This document shows positions 57,401 to 62,609 of a stretch of DNA of 64,000 nucleotides, one piece after another. Position 1 is the stretch's first letter, and every line of letters starts with the position of its first letter. A program made the position numbers and the translations under genes. This DNA is from Lingula anatina (Eukaryota > Brachiopoda > Lingulata > Lingulida > Lingulidae), in contig NW_019775769.1 of assembly GCF_001039355.2 (NCBI RefSeq), forward strand, positions 262,027 through 326,026. The letters are read 5' to 3'. Under the pieces are notes generated by a model, which saw only the letters and a program-made list of their open reading frames with translations, searched no databases and was not told the origin of the DNA.

Positions 57401-59526
57401 TTTGTAACTCCTTAACCAAAGACAGATCACATGCTATTAACACAATTACAGTAACACATAGCTTGATGAAACGGGAATATTATTTACAGACGAATGAGAG
57501 GGACGGGGAAAATTTTACGCACACGTATACTACCAAATAATTGGGATTTAAATTTTGATTCCTGTAAATACATGTAAAAGAAAGCGCAATTGACAAAGAC
57601 GAATAATTAATGACGTAGATAAAGTTCTGTTAATTGCAATGTTATATACCCCAGGTCGCGTAAGTCTTAACACCAGCGTGGACCGCGAAACTGAAAGCAG
57701 TTACACGTTGGTTCTGAAAGCAACTGAAGATGACACAGCCGGGCGTCAGTCCTCAACGCTGAGTGTCACTTCCCCCCTGTATGTGACAGTGGAAGATGTG
57801 AATGACAACAGACCCGTCTTTTCAGTAGACATCTACAACTTCACCGTGGATACGGATACCATAGCCGGCGTGATAGGACACGTAGTGGCAAGCGACGTGG
57901 ATGAAGGGGAAAATGCCGTCGTCACGTATACGCTTACGTCAAGCAGTGATTTGGTTTCCTTGAATTCTAGCACCGGTCAGTTTTTTCTGTTAGCGCCAGC
58001 TTATGAAATTGCTGAGAACGCGACACTGTCACTGACTGTCGTGGCAACAGACGGCGGCACTCCTGCTCTTAACAGCTCAGCTGCAGTTTACATTTACCTG
58101 ACTACCACAAGAGTAGTGACGACAACACCTGTCACCACCCAGGCACCGGTCACCACTCAGACACCTGTCACCACTCAGGCACCGGTCTCTACACAGCCAC
58201 CTGTCACCACAAAGGCACCAACCACTACACAGCCACCTGTCACCACAAAGGCACCAACCACTACACAGGCACCTGTCACCACAAAGGCACCGACCACTAC
58301 TCAGGCACCGGTCACTACTACGCCCACTTTGGAGCAAATGAGAGAAGGTGAGCTGTTCTTATGACCTTCTTATTGAGAACACCGAGATACGGAGTTCAGG
58401 CGTCTTCCTCTATGTACATGGTCTCTCTAGGGGTTCGTGTATACCACTCGATTAGCTTTATGAAACATGTTGCCTATGATGAATTTAAAAAAGTGTCTTC
58501 TCCTTACTCGAACGTTGTATGTGATAAATAAGAAGTCAAACGTTTTATTCTGAGTGTAAAATGGATACATTGTTCTAATTAGATTTAATCATGTCACTGT
58601 ACATCCCTGGGGCCTGCAACTAGAGTCAACAGTACACATGTAAAAAACACGTATGCTAGCCTTTGGGAAAAACTAAAAAGTAAATCATAAATATGTGAGT
58701 CGTATCGGACTAAGATATATCATAGACCCTTGTACTCAAAGTTTTATTCATTTGTACATGTAATGTGATGGTTCAATGCCTGCTGGAAGTGACGCTTTCT
58801 CTCTAGTAGCGGTACAATTTTTTTCTACATCGATGACTGTTTAAGACTGGGACATGAAACCAACAAGTTGCTTGTACATGAAGTGATTCACACCGGTACT
58901 GTACCATGCAGCAGTAGTCACATGTTTTGATATTCATTTGTTTCAGAGTTACGATCTCTGCGAAGACAGTTGAATTCTTTGTCTCGGCAAATTCGGGCTG
59001 CCCTCAGGAACTTCGACATGACCGAGTTCCGACGTCTCTTCTCACAATACACAGACATTGTAAGTAAATCTGGCGTGACTAGATGTATCCCTAATAAGAA
59101 TTCTAGTCCAATTTCACTTTTTTAAATATGATCTTAACATTCATATATGAAATGAATGCCAAGTTCGTGTAAAATCTAGCTAACTTTATCGTTTTGCTAT
59201 AATTTTTAATTTGAATTATTTTTTATTAATGAATGCCCCGTGCTTTGAACTAAACAAAAGGGGGTCGATGCACGAAATAATAATTTTAATTGTCATATCG
59301 CAGTATTTCTGGAGTTATTTCCCCTTCAGCATATGCATTTTTGTAGAAATTAATTTAGTATGATAAACTAAGTGTAAATATTGAACGATAAAAAATGAGG
59401 GGTCCTGGTAACTTGTCCGTCTACTGTAATATGCATATACAAGATGGTTTTTGTTCTTTCTAGCTCCGACAGTATGCCGGTCTGTCGTTTGCCATTTGGA
59501 GGAGACAGAGGGGATTGCAGGGATAA
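11921..59526 (+). CDS. Gene 2: giant secreted multidomain adhesion protein (F5/8C, beta-helix, SRCR, EGF, TIG, cadherin, mucin-like)
   Basis: About 55 GT-AG exons run from ATG 11921 to the TAA at 59524. With one copy of the duplicated cadherin block (46035-47325 joined to 48854-49153, then either copy of the following exons) the exons total 15,213 bases, exactly 5,071 codons with all phases agreeing. The order is signal peptide, discoidin, four beta-helix modules with SRCR, EGF/laminin-type, TIG, Ig-like, unnamed conserved region, cadherin array, Thr/Pro linker and basic tail. The inferred role is a secreted or peripherally attached adhesion or matrix protein. The beta-helix plus SRCR half resembles the Drosophila Bark beetle/Anakonda tricellular-junction family, but the C-type lectin and membrane helix of that family are absent. 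The model is distorted by assembly duplications after 46390. Confidence 0.8.
12582..12632 (+). repeat. Near-pure G tract (about 50 bases)
   Basis: About 50 consecutive G residues interrupted by a single T (at about 12596). The length in the assembly is likely unreliable. On the RNA or plus strand it could form G-quadruplexes. Confidence 0.9.
13177..13260 (+). repeat. (TTTA)n followed by (TTTG)n microsatellite
   Basis: About ten TTTA units (one with C) pass directly into about eight TTTG units. This is a compound tetranucleotide microsatellite within intron 1. Confidence 0.9.
14770..16960 (+). CDS. Gene 2 exons 2-4: F5/8 type C (discoidin) domain
   Basis: Exons 14770-14898, 15085-15362 and 16835-16960 form one discoidin domain. 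It starts with '[17 protein letters not shown]', continues with an 'A.L..YSGAW' strand and '[18 protein letters not shown]' (the usual 'W.QVDL..... VTGI.TQG' core), then '[17 protein letters not shown]', and closes with '[11 protein letters not shown]' and 'ALRFELYGC', which matches the family's 'R..P......A.R.E..GC'. Family knowledge: such domains bind lipids, glycans or collagens. The domain sits directly after the signal peptide. The donor at 15363 (tcg|gtgagg) restores 'TISTRYVAI', the expected reading. Confidence 0.92.
17335..19891 (+). CDS. Gene 2 beta-helix module 1
   Basis: Exons 17335-17473, 18096-18212 and 18521-19891. The module starts with a cap linker of the form '[19 protein letters not shown]'. 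A 'W.G..F' segment follows (18168-18200), then a long run of short beta-helix rungs ('[14 protein letters not shown]', '[13 protein letters not shown]', many 'N..SN.F..N' turns) typical of PbH1 right-handed beta-helices. The C-terminal mark 'YNYWG' is at about 19544-19558, followed by a 'SPFL' strand. The exon then already contains the next cap, '[20 protein letters not shown]', so module and exon boundaries do not coincide. Asn-glycosylation sites are frequent. Confidence 0.85.
20115..22269 (+). CDS. Gene 2 beta-helix module 2, with furin-type site in the linker
   Basis: Exons 20115-20207, 20435-20533, 20753-21120 and 21438-22269, all in phase. After '[12 protein letters not shown]' there is a Pro-rich linker with RRKR (20509-20520) followed by S-T-I-S. 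Beta-helix rungs follow ('[13 protein letters not shown]', '[18 protein letters not shown]', '[20 protein letters not shown]'). The module closes with 'YNWWGDSDF' at about 21949-21975 and a 'FQPYL' strand. The last part of the exon is the cap of the next module ('[19 protein letters not shown]'). The donor gaag|gttaca at 22270 is weaker than the others but gives the same phase-1 join as the equivalent introns. Confidence 0.82.
20509..20520 (+). other. Predicted proprotein convertase (furin) site RRKR, first
   Basis: Codons aga-cga-aaa-agg encode RRKR followed by Ser, in a Pro/Asn-rich linker ('[11 protein letters not shown]') between a beta strand and the next helix rung. The consensus R-X-K/R-R is met. 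A second identical tetrapeptide occurs at 36455-36466. Confidence 0.7.
22586..24071 (+). CDS. Gene 2: beta-helix cap exon plus SRCR domain and Cys-rich extension
   Basis: Exon 22586-22684 gives '[17 protein letters not shown]' and '[10 protein letters not shown]', equivalent to the cap exons of other modules. Exons 23227-23407 and 23737-24071 give the SRCR domain: '[20 protein letters not shown]', '[20 protein letters not shown]', 'QLGFG', 'FGRGEP' and 'GNIAGVICA', the family's start-to-end signature. Between the last strands there is an insertion of about 70 residues with more than ten Cys, including repeated 'C..C......C...C' patterns, which canonical SRCR domains lack. SRCR domains bind proteins or glycans. 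Its position inside a beta-helix array matches the Bark beetle/Anakonda plan. Confidence 0.88.
24788..26953 (+). CDS. Gene 2 beta-helix module 3
   Basis: Exons 24788-25467, 25791-26113 and 26747-26953. Rungs such as '[15 protein letters not shown]', '[18 protein letters not shown]', '[17 protein letters not shown]' and '[11 protein letters not shown]' are typical PbH1 repeats. The module ends with '[15 protein letters not shown]' (26069-26113) and continues over the phase-2 intron to '[20 protein letters not shown]', parallel to the end of the other modules. The following stretch ('[20 protein letters not shown]') leads into the cap of module 4. Confidence 0.83.
27429..27470 (+). repeat. (TTA)n microsatellite forming a splice acceptor
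   Basis: About thirteen TTA units run directly up to the 'ttattattag' that serves as acceptor for the exon starting at 27471. The repeat therefore supplies both the T-rich tract and the AG. Confidence 0.8.
27471..29682 (+). CDS. Gene 2 beta-helix module 4 and first EGF-like repeats
   Basis: Exons 27471-27553, 27994-28086 and 28293-29682. The cap reads '[19 protein letters not shown]', then 'RWNGIVFEP', as in the other modules. The long exon gives PbH1 rungs ('[19 protein letters not shown]', '[16 protein letters not shown]', '[18 protein letters not shown]') and closes with '[16 protein letters not shown]' (about 29305-29355) and a 'YVPYL' strand at about 29395-29409. Three EGF-like repeats with 'C...G.C......C.C..GW.G..C' spacing follow from about 29425 and run into the next exon. 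The donor aacag|gtgggt is phase 2. Confidence 0.86.
29915..31581 (+). CDS. Gene 2: EGF/laminin-like repeats, TIG/IPT domain and further EGF
   Basis: Exons 29915-30033, 30416-30608, 30985-31117 and 31366-31581. The first two finish the EGF series and add laminin-type Cys repeats ('[19 protein letters not shown]', '[16 protein letters not shown]'). A TIG/IPT domain follows: '[20 protein letters not shown]' with '[20 protein letters not shown]', then '[10 protein letters not shown]' and a final strand 'VNYIYYG', the normal start and end of an IPT fold (compare plexins, Met and fibrocystin-like proteins). Another EGF-type unit ('[20 protein letters not shown]') leads to '[20 protein letters not shown]', the start of the Ig-like region. 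Confidence 0.87.
32062..33635 (+). CDS. Gene 2: Ig-like/cadherin-like beta domains (first block)
   Basis: Exons 32062-32366, 32579-32693, 33111-33287 and 33503-33635. The first gives '[19 protein letters not shown]' and '[20 protein letters not shown]', a He_PIG/Ig-like pattern of a domain judged against its 'theme' strand. A strand-rich domain with '[20 protein letters not shown]' and '[13 protein letters not shown]' follows, resembling bacterial-type carboxypeptidase-regulatory or invasin Ig domains. '[20 protein letters not shown]' begins a further domain of the 'tends to disagree with neighbours / T..N.G' (CARDB-like) kind. Assignment of individual folds is tentative; exon structure and phase are consistent throughout. 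Confidence 0.72.
33881..36147 (+). CDS. Gene 2: Ig-like/CARDB-like beta domains (second block)
   Basis: Exons 33881-34047, 34178-34431, 34836-34993, 35271-35418 and 35904-36147. Repeated features are '[20 protein letters not shown]' followed by '[18 protein letters not shown]', and '[19 protein letters not shown]' followed by '[19 protein letters not shown]'. These are two copies of the same domain type ('L.P..L.......G......TNTG'). Between them lies a strand set '[20 protein letters not shown]' plus '[19 protein letters not shown]', which resembles a regulatory Ig-like (carboxypeptidase D-type) insertion. No catalytic motif is seen. Confidence 0.75.
36344..38358 (+). CDS. Gene 2: linker with second furin site, Cys-rich segment and Gly-rich hydrophobic segment
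   Basis: Exons 36344-36483, 37450-37586, 37796-37927 and 38205-38358. '[20 protein letters not shown]' ends in an RRKR site (36455-36466) followed by ATGG. A Cys-rich region follows ('[18 protein letters not shown]', '[11 protein letters not shown]', '[20 protein letters not shown]'). The exon 38205-38358 is short and was found only by phase: it reads T-P-F-A-C-G then '[20 protein letters not shown]' and '[17 protein letters not shown]', a hydrophobic Gly/Ala-rich stretch, between acceptor ttaaag and donor ttaag|gtaggt. It joins phase 1 on the left and phase 2 on the right (R-C-I-H-T at 42025). Confidence 0.7.
36455..36466 (+). other. Predicted proprotein convertase (furin) site RRKR, second
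   Basis: Codons aga-agg-aaa-cga encode RRKR followed by ATGGSG, a flexible Gly-rich linker. It is the same tetrapeptide as the first site, with different codons, so convergence rather than a recent copy is likely. Confidence 0.7.
36526..36716. repeat. Fold-back element in gene 2 intron
   Basis: Arms 36526-36610 and 36633-36716 are reverse complements at roughly 75-80 percent. The match can be followed from the 'ggatcgatccatct' end through 'gctaaat.gct' to 'cctattaaagctgct' at the loop. The spacer is about 22 bases. A related single arm occurs at 43259-43345 in another intron. Confidence 0.7.
36834..36916 (+). repeat. Tandem repeat, about 27-28-base unit, three copies
   Basis: The unit 'ctggccttttaaaattgt' plus 'tactggatat' occurs three times in a row with small differences, then decays. 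It lies in the intron 36484-37449. Confidence 0.8.
39546..39803 (-). repeat. LTR (3' LTR in element orientation)
   Basis: 258 bases, same sequence as 41223-41480, with TG/CA ends. On the minus strand the sequence preceding it is only weakly purine-rich ('gggagataa'), so the polypurine tract is uncertain. Confidence 0.88.
40626..41177 (-). pseudogene. Retrotransposon gag-like protein, truncated at an assembly n
   Basis: The frame starts 46 bases inside the 5' LTR. It has a basic N-terminus, a Lys/Glu-rich predicted coiled coil, then a retrotransposon-gag core: '[20 protein letters not shown]', '[20 protein letters not shown]' and '[13 protein letters not shown]', the usual 'F.G....A..WL..FE.......A..L...L.G.A..W...L' pattern of Ty3/gypsy gag. 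The reading runs into the n at 40641 and stops five codons later, before any zinc-knuckle (CCHC) motif. It encodes capsid-like protein for particle formation in intact relatives; this copy is incomplete as assembled. Confidence 0.82.
41223..41480 (-). repeat. LTR (5' LTR in element orientation)
   Basis: 258 bases, matching 39546-39803. On the minus strand the base run directly inside it is 'tatggtggaggatgc'. The TGG two bases in could be the start of a tRNA primer-binding site, but I cannot assign the tRNA. Confidence 0.88.
42025..45498 (+). CDS. Gene 2: conserved helical then beta-rich region of unknown family
   Basis: Exons 42025-42201, 42424-42706, 42926-42991, 43384-43567, 43802-43936, 44298-44441, 44768-45073 and 45275-45498, all in phase. 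The first part is helical ('[20 protein letters not shown]', '[20 protein letters not shown]', '[16 protein letters not shown]'). A beta domain follows ('[20 protein letters not shown]', '[20 protein letters not shown]'), then '[19 protein letters not shown]' with '[13 protein letters not shown]' and '[20 protein letters not shown]'. It ends 'LIHVIRA'-like '[20 protein letters not shown]'. I recall similar blocks in very long animal and some bacterial surface proteins but cannot name the family. It bridges the Ig-like and cadherin halves. Confidence 0.75.
43259..43345 (+). repeat. Single arm related to the 36.5-kb fold-back element
   Basis: 'tagatcgatct', then 'gatcga.ct..ctcc', then 'aggggtt...gctaaat.gct.tcagc' follow the same order as 36512-36575. 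It is probably a truncated copy of the same mobile element, in the intron 42992-43383. Confidence 0.55.
46035..47325 (+). CDS. Gene 2: end of unnamed region and first cadherin repeats (left copy, runs into gap)
   Basis: After acceptor gttgtag the frame reads '[20 protein letters not shown]', then '[20 protein letters not shown]', the first cadherin repeat. Ca-binding signatures include 'LDRESTEL', 'DVNDNAPVF' (from 46563), 'VNRHAPTF' and 'DVNDNPPVF' (from about 47190), so about three repeats. The sequence stops at the gap 47326-47917. Bases 46390-47325 reappear at 47918-48853, with one difference seen at the left edge (gtagg against gtggg). Confidence 0.88.
47326..47917. other. Assembly gap (592 N)
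   Basis: Unbroken N. The 936 bases to its left are repeated immediately to its right. Confidence 1.
47918..49153 (+). CDS. Gene 2: cadherin repeats (right copy, complete exon end)
   Basis: Repeats the left copy, then continues past the point where the left copy is cut: '[20 protein letters not shown]', '[10 protein letters not shown]', 'DVNDNPPM' (about 49036), ending at tcaacag|gtaatt in phase 1. 936 is a multiple of three, so keeping one or two copies does not shift the frame. The simplest gene model joins 46035-47325 to 48854-49153. Confidence 0.85.
49432..52433 (+). CDS. Gene 2: cadherin repeats, exon series copy 1
   Basis: Exons 49432-49658, 50206-50335, 50578-50801, 51112-51277, 51619-52031 and 52307-52433. 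They encode consecutive cadherin repeats. Signatures are 'RPLDLLDGP', '[18 protein letters not shown]', '[19 protein letters not shown]' with 'DVNEYDP', '[19 protein letters not shown]', 'DINDNAPTF' (from about 51666), 'GKNRPPVF' and '[18 protein letters not shown]'. Ca-binding motifs are intact in some repeats and degenerate in others ('[11 protein letters not shown]'). Exon lengths are identical to those of copy 2 (227, 130, 224, 166, 413, 127). Confidence 0.88.
52845..53379 (+). CDS. Gene 2: last cadherin repeats and start of mucin-like linker, copy 1 (cut by n)
   Basis: The exon starts '[20 protein letters not shown]', has 'DVNDNRPVF' (about 52987) and a final repeat ending '[20 protein letters not shown]', then enters the TTQAPV linker. 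At 53380 a single n joins it to the middle of an earlier cadherin repeat in a different frame. This is the end of an assembled copy, not a splice site. Confidence 0.85.
53380..53380. other. Single n at duplication junction
   Basis: An isolated n sits exactly where the first copy ends in the Thr/Pro linker and a second copy begins at the equivalent of 48681. It probably marks a join of unknown length. Confidence 0.95.
53381..57243 (+). CDS. Gene 2: cadherin repeats, exon series copy 2
   Basis: A partial exon (53381-53854) lacks a proper start. It is followed by 54132-54358, 55022-55151, 55394-55617, 55949-56114, 56433-56845 and 57117-57243. Each matches a copy 1 exon in length and almost in sequence. 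Differences include [32 protein letters not shown] and NVLDIND/EVLDIND. Introns are alignable, with small indels. Read with the terminal exons, copy 2 is the one connected to the 3' end of the gene. Confidence 0.85.
57655..58347 (+). CDS. Gene 2: final cadherin repeats and Thr/Pro mucin-like linker
   Basis: The cadherin part equals copy 1 with few changes. From about 58100 to 58330 the reading is a near-perfect repeat of 'TTQAPVTT' and 'TTKAPTTTQ' units, about ten in all, expected to be heavily O-glycosylated and extended. The exon ends 'TLEQMRE' and donor gaag|gtgagc in phase 1. Confidence 0.88.
58348..58946. other. Gene 2 penultimate-but-one intron
   Basis: About 600 bases of AT-rich sequence. 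I see no exon or repeat of note. Confidence 0.6.
58947..59526 (+). CDS. Gene 2 last two exons: basic helical C-terminal tail and stop
   Basis: Exon 58947-59059 gives '[20 protein letters not shown]', then '[18 protein letters not shown]'. The donor catt|gtaagt is phase 0. Exon 59464-59526 (acceptor ttctttctag) gives '[20 protein letters not shown]' and TAA at 59524. The tail is amphipathic and basic, probably helical. No transmembrane stretch or GPI-type hydrophobic end is present, so the protein looks secreted or peripherally bound. The final exon is only 63 bases; I accept it because the frame, both splice signals and its repeat at 62946 agree. Confidence 0.75.
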
Positions 59527-60499
59527 CGACATCGAGAAAGCAGCAATTATCAAAAGTAGAACTGCTCAAAAGTCAACAAATATATTCCTTTTTTAAAAAA
59601 ACTGCTGTGTGCGAAGTTATTGCTAGAACTGTCATTGAAAGAGCTTTCCGCGTAAAGTTATTTTTAAGCGCACATGTGAAAGACAAACTTACACTTCGAA
59701 TAACCTTTTCTCATTTAGACAAAAAGCAGTTAGGCCCGTTAGATTCAAAGATGGCTGCGAAATATGTATTACTATCTACTCAGAACTGAACATATATCTC
59801 AGCGCTTAAGACATTGGTGTATTTTCATATATCCCAGATAGTAGCTTAGAATGTGTTTTACAGTGGATTAATATGTCACTCTATGGATGAAAATTAACTT
59901 ACTTTTACGGCAATCAGTGGCACTATTATCATACTGAACACTTCAACGCGTTACTCAAGAACATATGTTTATAATATTCAAGATGGAGCCTCGATAAGAC
60001 AATGAAAGAAAACATTTAAAGCATCACCCAGCAGATTCTAATTACCAAAGTCTGAAGTGAAAACAAGAAATATTGCAGTTTCTGATTACTGGAATTCACT
60101 GACTACTAGATTACTAGAAACCACAGGCAATAAATGGTTAGGGCTCAACTTTGAATTTAAGGCTTATTTTATTATTGTTTTACAAATTGACGCAAAAATA
60201 CTAGCAAGTTTAAATTTGTGGATAAAAACAATGTTATTGTCAACGCCAGACGGCCATAGATGTGTTAGGTGAGATGGACGCAATCCGCCATTTCATCAAT
60301 GTGTACACATAACAACAGTCGCATTGTTAATCATTTGTAACTTCACGAACTGATTGTTACCACTTAAAGTGGAAGACACTGGCTGATTTCGTACAAAGCA
60401 TGCATATTACAAGCAGATAATTTCTTAGACAAAATAAGACGAGGTGATATTGAGTCTTTGAAAGGATAATTGGTTTCTTTGTTGAGTGAATTGCAAACA
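59121..60499 (+). repeat. Long direct repeat, left copy (last exon and 3' flank)
   Basis: About 1.38 kb is repeated at 62610-64000 with a few percent substitutions and small indels. It contains the last intron end, the terminal exon and 3' non-coding sequence, with AATAAA at 60129-60134 as a possible poly(A) signal. Short open frames here are not credible genes. Confidence 0.85.
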
Positions 60500-61122
60500 A
60501 TTATAATAGGCCCATCTAAAATTTAGATCACAGCGTAGATTTAGATTTAATGCAAAGTCAACAGAACATTACTATATTTAGAAATGATAATGAGTAGGCG
60601 CTCACATTGTAAAATTGGCTTCGTTGTTCATCTTTTATTCATTTCATCCATTCCTTCATTCATTCATTCATCCATCCATTAATTTATCCACGTGAATGTG
60701 TAGTCAGTAATAAGCGTATTTTGGTCAAACTCTCCACATTAATGTCCCTGGGGACACACTTGGATATATCTTTACCTGGGAACTCGCCTTTTACCTCTGA
60801 AATCCTCTCGAGTGGTAGTTTTGCACCTTCGTATTTGACGCTGCTATAATGATCTATAATCCTTCACTGTTGTGTGAGAAGCGTAACCCGTATCAGGTCT
60901 ACATGTACATGTGCAAATATGCAAATATTCGTTTTACACTCTGCTATTTGCCTGCAAATATGGCAGGCAAACAGACCAGTAAGCTGCATGCCGAAACCCC
61001 AATGGATAGGCGTGACTGGGAACTCTGGGAGACTCGCAGATCCCGATATCTACAAAAATCATTTAAATCATCGTATTTTTAGCGTTTGACAATAACAGAG
61101 TGACCAGCTACGTTGGTTGATA

Positions 61123-61155
61123 TATATCTATATATATATATATATATATATATAT
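61123..61155 (+). repeat. (TA)n microsatellite
   Basis: About sixteen TA/ATATC units between the two long repeats. Confidence 0.85.
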
Positions 61156-61506
61156 GCTTTATTCATACTTTCTGCACCAGACTGAGCTGGTGAAAATGTA
61201 CAGAGATATAATAGCAACAATAATAATGATGATAATAGTCAGAATCAGAAGTTTATTGACAATCGCCCTACATCCGGGCATGATCAAATACAAATACAAG
61301 AAGTAATCCGCAGAGTGATTACCATATACAGTTTGATATACATTATATAATGTCTAGACTAAAGCAGGGAAAGTACATGTACTACTCAATAAAGATCAAT
61401 ATAGGGATAATTAAAAAAAAATGATTCAACTAGAATAGGCTACACTAAACCTTATATTAAACTAACTATTATTTAGGGGGATATGAAAACTGCATCGTCA
61501 GTTAAT

Positions 61507-61930
61507 CTAGGTTTTATTCAGCATGGATGCAATTTTCATATCCCTAGCTTTAAAACAATCATAAAGAAAATTAGTTGTGCATTTTGCAATATCAAAATCA
61601 TTACATTGCAGTACGGTAATAAAAAGGTCACTGATGGACTCAGGGGCTGCACTGCCCAGTATATCTTTAACCTGGTTAAGGAATATGGCTCTTAGTGGAG
61701 CATAAGAGGGGCATATCATCATAAAATGGAACTCATCTTCAACTGACCCCATGTTGCACACCGTGCATAGCCTTTTCTCTATGGGTATTTTAGGATTCAT
61801 GTGTCTCCCCTTTTCAATTGCCAAATTGTGGGCACTTATCCTGAATTTGCAAAGGAATGTAGATTTGGGTTTGTGGATTAACTGTGTGTATATTTCTCTT
61901 TTAAAATCTTTTTTGAAGGTACTGTAGGTA
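61507..61930 (-). pseudogene. LINE retrotransposon 3' fragment (C-terminal zinc-binding region)
   Basis: The minus strand is open from about 61930 to a stop at 61507, without needing a start codon. It reads 'TFLCKFRISAHNLAIEKGRH', then 'KRLCTVCNMGSVEDEFHFMM' and 'CPSYAPLRAIFLNQV'. The C..C...VEDEFHF...C..Y...R pattern is the Cys/His segment found after the reverse transcriptase domain in many non-LTR retrotransposons of marine invertebrates. The rest of the element would lie toward the gap 61971-62208. It is a 5'-truncated relic or partly hidden in the gap. Confidence 0.75.
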
Positions 61931-61970
61931 CGTAATTTTTTACCCTCCGTGTTCAGGGATGCTAGGTGAG

Positions 61971-62208
61971 NNNNNNNNNNNNNNNNNNNNNNNNNNNNNN
62001 NNNNNNNNNNNNNNNNNNNNNNNNNNNNNNNNNNNNNNNNNNNNNNNNNNNNNNNNNNNNNNNNNNNNNNNNNNNNNNNNNNNNNNNNNNNNNNNNNNNN
62101 NNNNNNNNNNNNNNNNNNNNNNNNNNNNNNNNNNNNNNNNNNNNNNNNNNNNNNNNNNNNNNNNNNNNNNNNNNNNNNNNNNNNNNNNNNNNNNNNNNNN
62201 NNNNNNNN
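61971..62208. other. Assembly gap (238 N)
   Basis: Unbroken N between the LINE fragment and the second copy of the 3' repeat. Confidence 1.
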
Positions 62209-62609
62209 TCATTTTTCAAATATTGAGACTTTCATCATGTGACTTTGGTCTCTCATGGTCCTGAAACTGTAATCTTATTGAAGGGGTGGATTGAGACCAT
62301 CTTCTGGGTCTTCCGGAAGACAGTCAGGTTATTAAGTTTATATTGACTGGTATCTATTTTTTTTCTGTTGGAAGACCATCAAAATGGAGGATGGATCAAC
62401 ATAGATACTTTGGAATACTGTCAGAAAATATCTCTGGATCTGCTCCTGTTATTGACCATGTTACCTGTTGTGCATGATTAAAAATCACTGTTGACAGACT
62501 GTGCTATTATAAGCATTATTTATTATTGCATCAAAATTGACAAATTGACCTATTTTGCATCTTTTTTTCCCTGTTTTTTGTCTGTACATTTGACAGCTTT
62601 GCTGCCTTG
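62209..62609. other. Unassigned sequence before the second 3' repeat
   Basis: AT-rich, with no coding signal. I see nothing in it beyond a break where similarity with the left copy begins at 62610. Confidence 0.5.

Noticed and set aside
58077-58337. Minus-strand Cys/Gly/Asp repeat protein ([11 protein letters not shown]-like)
   Set aside because: It is the exact shadow of the TTQAPVTTK-coding repeat. The plus frame is continuous with the cadherin exons.
60057-60272. Open frames conserved in both 3' repeat copies (also at 63541-63759)
   Set aside because: Conservation is explained by the duplication of the whole 1.4-kb segment. The surrounding non-coding bases are equally conserved.
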